In this document: in pieces, positions 12,142 to 25,826 of the stretch
How positions within the stretch are numbered: position 1 is the first letter of the stretch
Layout of the letters: the number at the start of each line of letters is the position of its first letter
Source: Terana coerulea
Taxonomy: Eukaryota; Basidiomycota; Agaricomycetes; Polyporales; Phanerochaetaceae
Direction of reading: 5' to 3'
DNA: 64,000 nucleotides
NCBI GenBank assembly: GCA_024811115.1
Contig: JAKOGH010000645.1
Location: forward strand, 310,001-374,000
Notes under the pieces: generated by a model
What the model was told of the DNA's origin: nothing
The model's input: only the letters and a program-made list of their open reading frames with translations
Databases searched by the model: none
Program-made: the position numbers and the translations under genes

Positions 12142-12896
12142 GTCGCTTGAGAAGGTTGTAGACGAACCTGTGAGCGACGCAAAGCAAAGTGTGGTAGAGA
12201 CGGCCGCTGCGGCGATCATTACGACATGGCAGAATAGGAAGCTGGGAACCCCTAACAAGACCCGCCACCAGACTTGACGATATGCATAAGACTGGCCGGT
12301 GCACTTAACATTATAGTGGGTATCAGCGCAGAAAGAGACTGAGATGCGCGTTATGCACTTTGCTATTCCGTCGCCAAGTATAAGCGATACTCAATTTCGA
12401 CTGGCCCAGGGTTGAATGCAGCACTGCAAATGACGTGTGGGAGCTGAGTAGTCCTTACTACCTACCGAAATCTGAGAAAGAACACCGCCGCCGAGATAGA
12501 AGTTACTGTCATCCTACTGCGGCAGCCATCACTGGATAGGATACAAGACGTTTCTTGTACTGCGAGTCGAAGCAGAAGAAAGCCGCAGCGTTCTACTCTA
12601 GCTTGAAACTGCTAACTCTTGTAACTCTTTTGCACTATTCTGCGAAGCGCCTACGGAATTTACGCTGAAATGTCCTAATGTAGCGTTGCTGAGTCAACTT
12701 TGGTCCGAATCGTAGAAGGTTCTAGCCGGTGCGGGACGTCATTTGGTAAGCTAGAGAGTACATGATTCCCACCTCCGGCCTCTCCCTTCTCTCTCATACA
12801 CCACCACCACTGCACACGCCATATTCTACTTTTGCATATATTTCACTCCGTCGCACTGAACGCCTAGATTATTCATATTCCTGCATTCAATCCATA
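12142..12896. other. divergent intergenic promoter region
   Basis: Lies between the MYND gene (minus) and the RING gene (plus). The open frame from 12762 is in phase with the RING gene, but its extra 45 codons look like 5' UTR, with CT-rich tracts and ACCACCACCAC. No gene is seen. Confidence 0.4.
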
Positions 12897-15800
12897 ATGG
12901 ATCAGAACGACCCCAATCATCATGAACACGACCTTGGTTTCTTCCAGCAGTTGCTTGAAGAGGACCCGCAATTGCGACAACAAATCGACCAAGCCATTGG
13001 CGACTATCTTGAAGGTAGCCTTCATTCACCGGCTGCAGCAGCGGCCTCAGTTGGCGGCGGCAGAACCGGTGCAGCCCCTGAGGTGCCACAATTGCCACCT
13101 CCGTACGAGACAATAGCTTCGTCTTCGTCAACATCTTCCGAGGTACGACGAGAGAGAGACTCAGCGGTAAGTCTCTCCAGCCAGCTATCCACATCTCTAA
13201 ATATTAATATGGCATCGCAGAGCTCTTCTGCTGCTTCTGCAGCAGTCGCATCCCGAATGGACGTTGACCCTTCTTCTCCGGACGAGGACGAGGACGAGGA
13301 CATGCCTCCTCTCGAGCCTGCATATCCCTTTGTTGCACCAACCACAAGTGCGCCGGATGCCTCGCAAAGCTCACGCCGTGCACGAGTAGAGGATGCTGAC
13401 GACGAGGATGATCGGCGCCAGTCGAACAGGCAGCGCATGCACGCGCCCTTGGACGACCATGATCATCCCTCCAACGATCATCGCTTTCATCCTGACCTGC
13501 ATACCCATGCCCAAGAACATCAGCATGGCCAGCATCCTCACGCCGCTCCTTACTCTCGTCCGGGCATACCATTTAATCGGATATCCTTTACCTTCGACTT
13601 TGCCCCCGACGGCGCTGCAGGTCAAGCCGGGCAGGGGCCTGGGCTTGCCGGGCTTCCGGGCCTGCAGTTCTCATTCGGCCCTCCCATGCCATTTCCCGTC
13701 CCCGGAGCCGCAAACGGGGAAGCATCGCACGCGCACGCAGACGAAACAGGTCAACCCAGCCCAGGTGGCAACGATTTTGCGAACTTCCTCAGAACTTTGC
13801 GCGAGCGTATGGCGAACATGCCATGGGCCAATTTCGCCGGACTACATGGGGAAGAACCGGAGGACCCTGCACGCGCCAAGCGTCTGCTGAGTGGATTGGA
13901 GGCGGTCCCGGAGGGCTTGGTGAAACGCATGGAGAAGGTTGGAGCTGACGAGCGTGAGAAGATCGTTTGTGCTGTTTGTTTCGAGGACCTGCTTTTTCAA
14001 GAGGATGCCGCATTCCCGGAGCACAAAAGGACGAGCCTACGCCAGTGGACGACGAATCTCGAAACAATGCGACGGTTGCAGATGCACCTCCAGCACCCGT
14101 GTCGCCATCCGATAGCGCCGAGAGTGATAACGCCTCTTCGGAGGAAGAGAGGCAAGCCGACAGAGATCTTGACCACAAGGTGTTAGTCCTGCCTTGCGCT
14201 CATGTTTTCCACGCTTCATGCCTGCGTCCATGGTTTACTCGTCCTCACCGAACGACATGCCCGACCTGTCGCTTTGACATCGACCCTGATTCTCTGACGT
14301 ATGTCCCTCCAAGAAGGCAACGGCGACCACACCATCCCCATCCCCATCCTCAACCTGCGCCATCTGTGGCTGCTACTCACGATCCGGCCTCCACTACAAA
14401 TGAACGACGTGCTGCGGGAGGCCCAGATCCGGCCATAGCATCCAGGGCTCAAGCAAACCCTGCGCCAGCTCCCGAAACAGCGCAGCCTCAGCCCTCTCCA
14501 GCTGCTGGTGCAGACCCTGCGCCCGCCAATGGTACACATCAGCGCGTTCCTGACGTCCCATTCCTCGTCTTCGACTTCAATATGTTCGTTCCCATAGGCA
14601 TGCACGGTCAGCGTCAAGGAGTGCAAGCACCGGTATTTGGTCCGCCTCCGCCTCCTTCAGCGCCCGGTAGCCAGCCCACTCCACGTCCCGTTTCCGAACC
14701 ACGGGTAGTGCCGCTACCAGCGGGCCTGAACATCAGCGACTTCATGTTTGGTCAAGGATCGGTTCCTCCCCCTCCTATGGCCCCTATATACCCCCAGCCG
14801 CCACCGTCGAACATCAATGGCCCTCAGCTCCGGCCTCAGCCTGCTTTTTTCTGCGAATGCTCCCGCTCGTCCTAACGGCGCCCCACAGATTTTCATGCAC
14901 TCGTTCCCTCTGCCCTTCCCACAAGGACCTGGTCGCCGGGCACCACAGCATCCAGACGCTGCCGGAGCTGCGCAGGGTGCTGGTTTAGGCAATGTCTTCG
15001 CAAATCTGTTCAGTGGTCTGGGCCAGCAGCAGCAGCAGAATCCCCCTCCAGCAACACCTGGCGTTCAATCGCAGCCTACTCCGCCGTCTCAGCCGCAGCC
15101 ACCCCAGCAACATGGGGTTCCATCTCCACATCCACTGCCCAGCTTCGAGGAACTCATGCGTCTCGTGGGGCTTCCTGCACATGGGCTTCCGCAATCGGGT
15201 GAGATGCGACCGCTGCCGCCGCCGACTGAAGCACGCGCTCAACAGCCCGCCGAGCATGCACCTGCCGACGGTGCGCCAGGTCCTGCAGCCAACCACGCAG
15301 CTCCCGGTGCCGCTGCTGCCGCGCCAAACCGGCAGCAGGTCATGGACGCGCTCGGCAATATTGCGACATCACTCATCGGCCAGCTCTTTCCTCCGGGCGC
15401 GTTCGTGACGATGGAACCGCCTGCGTTTGGCGCCGCGGGGGCCGACGCCGCACACGCACACATTCCGCCGCCACCGGGTCCTCTTCCGTTTCAGATCCCC
15501 AACACGCCTCGCCTGCGTGGCCCGCCTGCGCCTGCGCCGGAGAAACGGCAATGGACGCTGCCCCCGCCTCCCGGGCCCACCCTCCGCGAGCGCATCGAGA
15601 AGAAAGAGAGGCTGCTGGGCCTGCGGTGCGCGGACATCAGCTGTGGGCTTGGTCCGTCGGACGAAGACCCGCTTCCCAGCATCGACCCACGCACGATTCG
15701 CCAAGTGTCCATTCGCCCGCTCGCGGGCGCACAAGTGGATGGGAAGGAGCAGGTGTGTGAGCACTTGTTCCACCCCGCCTGTCTTGTCAGCGCAGAACGC

Positions 15801-15941
15801 GTCGCGGGCTGGAGCGGCGCGGACCAGAAGAAGGAGGTCAAGGGCGAGGAGAAGGAAGTCGAAGTGTCGTGCCCCGTGTGCCGCGCCGTCGGCGTCATCT
15901 CCAGAGAAGATTGGGATGAAGGTGCTTGTGCCCTCGCGTAA
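12897..15941 (+). CDS. large protein with two RING-H2-like domains, probable E3 ubiquitin ligase
   Basis: About 995 residues. I chose ATG 12897 (MDQNDPNHHEHDLGFFQQLL) because the codons before it read like UTR. A perfect intron (GTAAGT...TCGCAG, 13167-13220, 54 nt) keeps frame whether or not it is spliced. The N-terminal third is acidic/Ser-rich, followed by a Gly/Pro-rich part. RING 1 is split: CAVC near 13970 and CAHVFHASCLRPWF...TCPTCR near 14195-14270, with about 72 residues between the second and third ligands. A Pro/Gln/Ala-rich linker follows. A C-terminal RING-like domain reads CADISC near 15630, then VCEHLFHPAC and SCPVC near 15750-15885. The frame is broken at an AAAA run (14025-14028) and a TTTTTT run (14845-14850); one base at each restores a continuous protein, so these look like assembly errors. 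RING-H2 proteins recruit E2 enzymes; no substrate can be read. Confidence 0.8.
13167..13220 (+). other. intron of the RING gene, frame-neutral
   Basis: GTAAGT donor, TAATA-type branch region and CAG acceptor, 54 nt. Retention would add 18 residues without a stop, so retained and spliced forms could both be translated. Confidence 0.65.
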
Positions 15942-16562
15942 GCGATGCACGCGCTCTTGTATGTGGCCATGCACATGGCCATGTAGCTTTGCCATTGTGT
16001 CAGCGTCTGCGCCCCTTATCCGACTTTCTATCTTTCCTTTCCTACATACATAGAGGCTACAGCGTCTCTTATCGCATCTCCGGACATTACATCCACATAT
16101 CGGGTAGATATCCTTATGTTCTTGCTGTTCTCTGTCATCCACGCTCCGCTTTGTATCTCGCACGCGCACCGGCTATCGTAAACGTAGTAACATCTGTCTC
16201 TCGTATTCTCGGCCAGGCATCGTCTTGTAATAGTGTACCATAGCATAGTCTGGTAGTCATCACACTACACAATTCAGTTCTATTTTCAACAAGAATTGGC
16301 GGTCGTTAGTTCTATTGGGGTGTCTGGGAGATTGGTATAGTCCGACGTTAGCACTGGACAATGGAGGCCCTGAAGGGCCCATCGCTCTTCACTCAACATA
16401 CATTCACATTAGCGTAGGTGCCAGCGAGGAAAGAGACTCTGGTCACCCAACGTATGTCATTCCGAGTCCGAAATTACGTAGATACTATCGCCAAATCTAC
16501 AAATACATTAGCTTAGCTCCTATTGAAAGACTTGCTGTGTATGCGAAGACTCGCAAGCGCAT
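15942..16562. other. tail-to-tail intergenic region
   Basis: 3' UTRs of the RING gene (plus) and the P450 (minus). No gene is seen. Confidence 0.5.
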
Positions 16563-18806
16563 TTAGTCTCTCCTCTCAACGATCACCGGCAGGCTACCCG
16601 TATGGAACACAAACTTGTCCTTCAACGCCTCGTCATACTCCTCGGGCGCGTACCCTTCCGGGAAGCGCAGGTTCAACTTCTGCATGAAATGGCATAAGGA
16701 GCACGCGCATCTCCTGCATCGCGATGTTCTTTGCCGACGCAGTTGTACGGGCCAAATGAGAAGGGCGTGAAGGCATTCGGATTGTGCACAAGTTTCTCCG
16801 CGCGCGCGGACTGCTCGAGGCCTTCGGCGATGAGCCACCGCTCGGGCCAGAACATCTCCGGGTAGCTGAAGTTGCGCGCGTCCCGCTGCACGGACCAAAA
16901 GTGGATGCGGGTTGAGGTTCCTTCAGGGATGAAGCTGCGCAGTACATGCTGTTAGTATAATGTATGGAGGTATGGGATGAGCAACTGACTAAGGTCCAAC
17001 GGCCTTTCCACCCTTGCCCACTTCAGGAGCGCGTACGCTACCACTTGGGACAGCCGGGAAAAGGCGCAAACCTTCATTACTAGATAGTAGTGTCAGCTAA
17101 CTGGTCTTTATGCGACCTCTCGTAGACCCACATGACAGCTTCGAGATAACTCATGTTTTTGAGATGCGTAGGATCCAGTGAGTTCTCGCTAGGCGGGTAG
17201 AACTTGTCAACTTCCGCTTGTAGTCGCCGGTAGACATCCGGATGGCGCAACAGGCAAGAAAAGATGTTTGACAGGACAGTGGCGGTAGTGTCTGAGCCTG
17301 CAACCACAGCCAGCAAGCCGTCAGAGATGACGAGATGTTTGGGTGGCGATATTTTCTCCGCTCCATCCTCGTTGCTCTGCAAATGGTTCAGCCACTCATG
17401 CTCGGCAGCATGATCACTAAAGTACTTACGAGGTAGTAGAATAGATCCCTTGTTGCGGCACCAGACGCGTAACGCTGTTCCGTACGAGCAAAACCCATTG
17501 TCCTCATGAGTTTCAGATCCCGACCCGCAGACGGAATCATCCTGGCGTAGTAGGCGACCCATGGGATCTCGCCCAGTAGCGCACTTACGCTTTGTTCATC
17601 GACGCCGGTCAGAAGAGAGTGGCTCGATGAAACAAACCTGAAAGCTTACCCAAGACCTCTTTGAAGCATAACCCATAGACCATCCTGATCAGCCCCATCC
17701 CGTAACATTTCCGTCCATCCACCAAATCTATCAAATAGCGGTATAAGCTATCATGAAGTTCGCCTACAAGGTTCAGAACAGCAACAGCGCTGACTTACGC
17801 CATGTCCCCCATGAAATCGTACCTTGTGTCATAAGAGCGGTCAGCAACAATCATCGATCCGCGGCAGTGTCGAGAGAACTGAATATACTCACGTGAAGAA
17901 ACTAACCCATCTCGCAAGATCTATCACTTGGCCTTCGCGTACAGACAGAGCCTCGATAAGCTGATGCACGCGGTGCTGAATGATAGGCTCAAACTCCTTG
18001 ACGGACGCAGTGCTGAAAGCGCGGTTCCAGGGCTTGCGGCGGCGCATATGCTCGGCGGGGTCGCGACATCCGATCATAGCTGGTGTTTCGGCCCACAATC
18101 CACGACCGTCGAAAACTGGAGCGAAGGTGTATGTATCAATGTCGCATCACTACACAACGATGAGTCAAGCACTTACTGTCTCCTTTAGGCATGCCTTGGG
18201 CACCCAGGACAGGCATAATACATGAGGCGTCGCGGATACTTATAGCATTTGGGGCCTACAATGCTAGTCAGATCATTATGGGTTAAAAGGGCTAAGTGCT
18301 CGCCTATTCTGACAACATCTCCGTACTTCTTGTGAAGGCCCTGAATATAGAGATGCTGCTTCCCGCGAGAGACTTGCCACACATGCCACCACTTCGTGAT
18401 TTTGGCGGGAAGTGGTCCAGAATAGCGATACAGTGGGTGGAAAGGAGATAGTCGGTAAAGGACGATAGACATTGCCAGAGTCGTGTAGTAGACCACGAAG
18501 ACGGCTGCCACGCCTACCACCATCCCAAAGTGGGGGATCAAAAGCGCAGAAAGGGAGCTTGGAAGTAAGAATAGCAAGGAGGAGACCACCAATATGTTCA
18601 TAGGCTCCCATCTCTTGAAGATGACGTGCACGACCTAAACATATTATCAGCGCGTTTATAGACACTCTGGGGCATGCTAGAAGTGAGTCACTTACAACAG
18701 CGGCGAAGATAGCGACTTGGAAGGATTCCGAGGGCGACAGTATTGGGTGGAGGAACGAGCAGTATCCATCACAGTCGTGTGTAGTGGGAGCTTTGATATC
18801 CGACAT
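16563..18806 (-). CDS. class E cytochrome P450 monooxygenase
   Basis: Start ATG at 18806 (MSDIKAPTTHDC); stop 16563-16565. Exon pattern and sequence match the P450 at 44168-46270 throughout, so the two are paralogs of one subfamily. Visible elements: a membrane anchor (FQVAIFAAVVVHVIF, then VSSLLFLLPSSLSALLI); LYRLSPFHPLYRYSGPLPAK; C-helix RRRKPWNRAF; I-helix AVVAGSDTTATVLSN; the K-helix ExxR as NEGLR; FWPERW; and the heme loop FGPYNCVG with the axial Cys. Such ER enzymes use NADPH-P450 reductase; the substrate is unknown. Frame breaks occur at TTT 16730-16732 (just after the heme loop), about 16697, and GGGG 18251-18254. The first and third are homopolymers, so error is likelier than decay. 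One intron has a GC donor (18302-18303) where the paralog has GT. Confidence 0.85.
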
Positions 18807-20945
18807 TCAGCGAGAGTCCCACAGGCGTAAGCACAGGGTGCGCGAGAGGTTCAATATCAAACAAGTTAGAGAGATGTAGAAAGAGGTAATGAGCTGAGAC
18901 TCTTGTTCAGCGATTATATGTGGTGCTGAGTTGACGCGCTTGTTTAGGTAGGCGGTAAACCCGTTAGCCGCAGCGCGCGCGGTGATCAATGAGCACTGAA
19001 TCAGATGCGCCCGCGTGTACCGTGCATGAAACAATACACAGGCCTACGTCACACGCATGTGTCGAAGCGAGCCGACATCCGATGTAGACTTCTGCGGATG
19101 CCGCAGATCCTGAGGATTCGCGTTTGCTATGATGCGCCGAGGACGTTCAAAAGAACTGGAGAGACGAGGCGTTTAGGAGGCTGTAGGCAGAATGAGAGTA
19201 GACGCGTTTGATCTGCCGATTTTCCGAGAGGTCAGAAGTCAGCCACGGAGAGACAATGCGTGTTTCCTCACCAAGGGTATGTGAGTTGCCGGCCCACAGG
19301 TTTTCAGGTGCTCGCGTATCCGCTTCGACTCAAACTGCGGCTTGCAACATCGCCAGTCATTTCGTAAGGCAGCCATTGTGAGATCCAGTGGCCGAATACG
19401 CGGTGAGTTATTTTCATTTGACCCTTGTTTACCGACTCGGACGGAGTATAACTGCCCCGTCAGGGCTACAGCCGTTAAAAACTGCAATCCCGCGATCTAT
19501 GGCTTAGTCGTCCAACTCCTGTGGCTATGTTTCAACCAGTCAGTACAGGGCCTTTCGCGCGAGTTGTAGGCATCATACCTCCCGCAGCATAGAAATTAGT
19601 TGGTGTGTACGCCCGAACAAGCTACCGTGATAGTCTAGCCCTCTTACCGATTCCGAGTCGGGGAACTATGCTGACCCCTTGCAGACATCCGTTTGTCGAA
19701 GCATTTTGTGAGCGCAAACTATATCTGTACAGTGAGACATTCCCCTAAGCCGGAGGGTTGTTCTGAAACCTGTAATACCTACCTATCCTTTGGATCAGTG
19801 CAACATTACTAGTAGCCCAGAAGCCTGACTCACGAGCACAAGTTGACATTTTCGGGGCTCAACATGTTCGCGCACGGTGTGCCTGAGGCCCGAGGGTTTA
19901 TGTAAGTGTTGCAGGGAGGTGCCTCGTCTTACTCCGTAATTTCCTCGTTCGATGTTATCTAGAATTCTGGCAAAGCGAATATACCTGAGCGTTACAGGGA
20001 TTATATCACGGTAACCCAAGCAGAGTGCACGATGAGTCAGCTGCCAGACCCAAAAAAGCGCTGTAAATCGTTCAAACCAATGTGGCTACCCTATACGCGA
20101 CATGAATGAGCTGTAGAAAGGCAGAAAGTCTTGTGGTCGGCCGGCCGCCGGCGGGCGGCACCTGGCCACGTGTCTTTGAACTTTGTTACAGCGTAGTGAC
20201 GACGAATAGAAGCGACTTGTAAGTATGGAGCAAGTCTTTGCTTTCTCTCGCTCAAAAATACAGTCGCAGTAGCATTGAATCAAAAGTACTCACCAAGACA
20301 AGCCGACGTGGAATCGCTTCTCTGGTGGGCTTGGACAGAGGGTCGCCGTGCGCCTAGGATGCGAGCTCGAAAACGGGGGGATGTTAATGGTTGACGAGCG
20401 GAAAGCAGATTGGATTAAGAGAGGCGAGTGGCCTAAAGTGCAGCAGACTTCTCATCTTGGGTATGATAGCAGAGAATGTGATTGTCTTCAGGAATGTAGT
20501 GATACCGACCGGAGGAAAAAGCGTGGGAGTTTCACGCCTTTAGTAGGCCATGGGCATTGTGGCGCGGCACGACGCGACAGGTAGCAACCGAGTCACGTGG
20601 TGCCTCGGCAGTGCCTGAAATGCCTCCGTGCCCGGTTCTTCTTCCCACCACGGCTACGCCCGCCCTGGCCTGCTGTCCGCCTTACCATCACGCTGCCCGC
20701 CTGTAACACAACAACTCTCATACTAATGTCTCGTATTTTTGGCCACGATACCTGCTCATGAGACTCGGTAAACCGGTTGGCGTCCGCCCCGAAGAGGTGG
20801 GTAGCCGGTCAGCTTGCAGGCTGTCACCGGTTGTTGGCCAGCTTAAGGCACTCCCGGGATAGGTAAGACACATCCTTATAGCTTTTTTGACACGCCTGAC
20901 GTCGCCGTGGTACTATACTAGGTGACTGCAGTGAGTCGTTGGGCT

Positions 20946-20955
20946 GGGTGCACCC
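20946..20955. promoter_or_regulatory. palindromic metal-response-element-like site GGGTGCACCC
   Basis: Contains TGCACCC on both strands, fitting the TGCRCNC consensus discussed for Mn-responsive peroxidase promoters. It lies about 1 kb upstream of the peroxidase start, farther than usual, so a regulatory role is uncertain. Confidence 0.3.
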
Positions 20956-21775
20956 ATCCTATGGTACCGCCGTGTAGTCACAGCCTACTCGGATCTCGGC
21001 TGTGAATTATTATTTCACTGTTGTCACGGATGCGATGATACCCGCTGATACGTTGTACCTGGCCCATGGAATTCTTTCAAGTTCTCTTCAAGGTATGCAA
21101 ACGGGCAATGGACCATCTCCTGTGAAGCTCGCTGCCTCGCCAGTGGACCTCGCGACCCGCTTATGCCATTGATTTCACACAGAATGCGCCGAATAGCTTT
21201 AGCGGCCTCGATGCGATGCAACAAGCACGGGTGTTGCAGACGGACGATATCTGGTTTGATGCACTTCCCACGTAGCGTCTGAGGTGTACTGAAAAGTATT
21301 CTGTATTCCCTCAAACAGATCTCTCTAGGTGCCTTCAAACTATCAGTATGGAGATACGTTTGCTGAAGGCGGCCAGTCTTGAACGGGGCTATCGTGCTTG
21401 GATGCCCGTTGGCAGAATCCTCGATGGCAGGAAAAGACAGTGATCCGGTCAAGGAGTACCGCAATTCGCGTCCACGCAAGCGGTATGCGCGGTACTTCCG
21501 CCCGCTGTTCTCATGTCCTTCGGTCTCCCACAGCTCATATGACAGTGGCAGAGCCGGGGCAGAGCTAGGACCTACCATCAAGCGGGCTTCCATCCCGACG
21601 CGCAGTAGACGCCGCCGGGAACGGCGGCTCTTCTCACACCGTGTTCGCGCCAGGCGACCGTCAACGCCCCAGGAGAGGGGAACGGGCATGGAAAGGCGGC
21701 CCATTGGACTGGTTTGTGTGCGGTACCGTGCCTTGCCACCCACACTCATGAGAATTAGACGAGCTGACGCGTTTC

Positions 21776-21780
21776 ATTGG
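21776..21780 (+). promoter_or_regulatory. inverted CCAAT box (ATTGG)
   Basis: ATTGG sits 45-50 bases before the TATA box of the peroxidase gene, a usual position for a fungal CCAAT box. Confidence 0.4.
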
Positions 21781-21824
21781 CTCAAGAATGAACCCACCGC
21801 CTTTGACGGCGGCCGTCTGAAGGC

Positions 21825-21830
21825 TATAAA
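21825..21830 (+). promoter_or_regulatory. TATA box of the peroxidase gene
   Basis: TATAAA (within CTATAAAAAC) about 129 bases before the ATG, followed by a CT-rich leader. Confidence 0.65.
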
Positions 21831-21953
21831 AACTAGGACAGGGAGCGTTGAAGTCGTCAGGACATTCGAGTTCTTCACTCCTACTCTCCTTCCAGGACTT
21901 CGAGCTCTATCTCTCGCATCTCCTGTCTCAAATCGCCCTTGCCTGACATTCCA

Positions 21954-23511
<1,558 letters not shown>

Positions 23512-24058
23512 ACATCTCGTGCGGAATAAGATCTTGAACATCGTTTCGACTGCTCAACCGTTTTCGGCTATAATTAATTTACTTATCTCCGTCGCTTATA
23601 TATTGGTGCTGCAGTATCTGGGCGTATATTTAATACACGGTGTTCGGTTCAAACATTGCGGCGTGATACGGATATTGCGCGATATACCTGCAGACAGTGA
23701 ACAGACCCTGCTTTTGTGGGAAATGTACTCTTGTCGCTGGGCCCCGTAGCTCTGGACTGAGATTGCTTAGGTGCATAATTGAACGTTATACACTCGCAAG
23801 CAGCAAAGCCAAAGCGAAGCTAGTTGAACGACAAGTCCTTCCCAAACGGGACTCCCGGGAAATGCCGTGCACGGAACTTCTACGTCTAGCGCGGTTCACA
23901 GCTTGGTGTGCGTTTGGGTTGTGCTCTCGATGTCAGCCTCGCGAAGCCCTACTAGTCTCGCTTGGTAGCCAGGCCTTCCTCCTTCCAGTCTCTTCTACCT
24001 ACTTCAGCGCTCCGCATATCGTCCTTTCTCTGCAGCATACGGTTCTGAAAACTTCGAC
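23512..24058. other. intergenic, same-strand spacer
   Basis: 3' UTR of the peroxidase and promoter of the Kre9-like gene. No gene is seen. Confidence 0.5.
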
Positions 24059-24781
24059 ATGATCTCGTTGCGCTGGCACAGCCTGGTCTCGCTTTCCGTT
24101 ACCTTGGCTCTGCTCCTAGGCGACTCTGGAGCGGTGTATACTACTGGCGACTCTTCAAGGAACGATACCTCCGTCAACGGCAGTGGTCTTACCGGACGAG
24201 AATTCGCTACCTTGGACAGCATCTTTACTAGTCGGCAGCTGGACTCTACCTCCAAGCCTGGAAATGACACCTCCGCCGAAGGCCGTGTGCTAGCTGAACG
24301 CGATGTTTGGAGCCCCAAGATTACCAGCCCCAAGTCTAGCTCTGTTTGGGTCGTGGGGACAACGGAGACTGTGACGTGGTGAGTTACCCGCTGTCTGTTC
24401 AGACGTCCGTGGCTGACACTGAGGAATGTTAGGGACACGAGCAACCGTCCGCAGCATGTCACGAACTCCCAGGGCACGATATACCTCGGTCATCTGCAGG
24501 ATGGCACAGATGAGCACCTGGACGTCGGTATGTTGCGTTCCTCGTGAAACGATCTGCAGAGCCCTAAACTCGTCTTCCAGAACATCCTCTTGCTAAAGGC
24601 TTTGACCTGAATGAAGGCAGCGTGGAAATCACAGTGCCGCCTGTGAACCCAGACAATGACTATATCATCGTCCGTACGTAAAGAAGGTGTCCCTTCATTT
24701 CGTTTAGCTCAACTCACGCCACTGCGTACTCTAGTCCTAGGCGATTCTGGAAACAGGAGTCCGACTTTTACTATCAACTGA
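24059..24781 (+). CDS. secreted Kre9/Knh1-like Ig-fold protein
   Basis: Four exons (24059-24378, 24433-24527, 24581-24673, 24735-24781), 184 residues, clean splice phases. A signal peptide (SLVSLSVTLALLLGDSGA) is followed by a Ser/Thr/Asn-rich spacer with several N-x-S/T sites. The second half reads VWSPKITSP...SVWVVGTTETVTWDTSN...GTIYLGHL...KGFDLNEGSVEITVPP...DYIIVLLGDSGNRSPTFTI. This is the pattern of the Kre9/Knh1 N-terminal domain family (Ser-Thr-rich GPI-anchored membrane family), linked to cell-wall beta-1,6-glucan in yeast. There is no hydrophobic C-terminus, so it should be soluble or wall-bound and not GPI-anchored. Specific function in basidiomycetes is unknown. Confidence 0.8.
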
Positions 24782-25562
24782 AACATCCAAGGGCGTTCAC
24801 TTTCATGCAATGATACCACGGGCTTGAATTCCCATACCCGTTAAAGGTGTCTGCCAACGAATGTTATCATGACTCCGGCTATTCAATGAACTTTCATATG
24901 CATTCTATCCACTGTTGGGCTAGCAAGGATTCCTCAGACGCCAGCTTGCAATCAGTTACAGGCAGGGGCTCTTGTGTTTGTCTGGACACTCTGCCGTCTT
25001 CGGTGAACTTAAGCTTGATATCCTCGACGTCTTCATCCATGGAAAGCCAAGGAAAAGGCCATTCATTAGCCTGGTATAAGCGGAGCGCGATGTGAGGACA
25101 CACGTACCAAAATACGCATTTGAACAAAGCGTTTGCGCATAGACCGGCTCGGGATTTTTTGTCCTCAGCATCTCACCGGTCGACCCGTGCTGACATGGCG
25201 TCCTGCTCGTTCTCCATCATGTCGGGAGGGGCGTTCGCAACAACTGGATCCAAGTTCCAACCTTGCACTTACGCAACTATCCGCAGGTCGGTGCATGCAC
25301 TGTTCGTCCAGAGGTCATTTGGACTTAGTACACCAGACACACCCCGTCCGCCTACCGTCAGGTATGTGATGCTCATCCCCAACCACTACTGAGCGGTGCT
25401 AATGGGTCATATCACTTAAGGGTAAGCGAACAACATCGAGGCACAGATGCACGTTCGATATTGCCAGGCAGGCTCGGAGGCAAATCTTGACTGCGATCAA
25501 GGGACTCATGCATAAGTAGAATTGATGCCCTTGCGTCCTCTCATACGTATCCAGACCACATC
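24782..25562. other. intergenic
   Basis: No gene seen. Short frames on both strands near 24850-25390 match nothing. Confidence 0.4.
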
Positions 25563-25826
25563 ATGAAGCACGCAGCCTTCCTACTCGCGTTCGCAGTCTC
25601 CGTGTTATCTGCGCCGACGGCTATCACCCCCACGACGATGCTCGTTGAGAACTGTCTCCTTCCAGACGGCCAGACGGTGCCGGGCCCCTGCCCTGCAATC
25701 ACGACCTCGGTCTCAACCCGCAGTACGACGCCGGCCGTCGTTACGTGTGTCCTACCAAATGGCCAGACGGTCCAAGGCCCCTGCATGCCGACCACTACTT
25801 TCACCTCAACATTCACCTTCTCATAG
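25563..25826 (+). CDS. very small secreted protein with a duplicated Cys module
   Basis: Single exon, 87 residues. The first 17 residues (MKHAAFLLAFAVSVLSA) are a good signal peptide. The mature part has two copies of one module: CLLPDGQTVPGPC and CVLPNGQTVQGPC, each with Cys 12 residues apart, separated by a Thr/Ser-rich linker and ended by a Thr-rich tail (TTTFTSTFTFS). Each module probably closes its own disulfide loop. I do not recognise the family. Size, signal peptide and Cys pairs fit the broad class of small secreted proteins of wood-decay and symbiotic fungi. No Kex2 dibasic site separates the modules. Confidence 0.7.
   Translation: MKHAAFLLAFAVSVLSAPTAITPTTMLVENCLLPDGQTVPGPCPAITTSVSTRSTTPAVVTCVLPNGQTVQGPCMPTTTFTSTFTFS

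Larger units (their letters stand above)
18807..21953. other. long intergenic region: P450 promoter, unassigned DNA, peroxidase promoter
   Basis: About 3.1 kb. The left part is 5' flank of the P450 and the last kilobase is 5' flank of the peroxidase. Two long overlapping frames (21024-21749 minus, 21379-22083 plus) sit in the peroxidase promoter but match no family. No transposon ends were found. Confidence 0.4.

Noticed and set aside
21024..21749. 241-codon minus-strand open frame before the peroxidase.
   Set aside because: No family motif, signal or splice sites. It overlaps a similar-length plus-strand frame and the peroxidase promoter, which suggests chance in GC-rich DNA.
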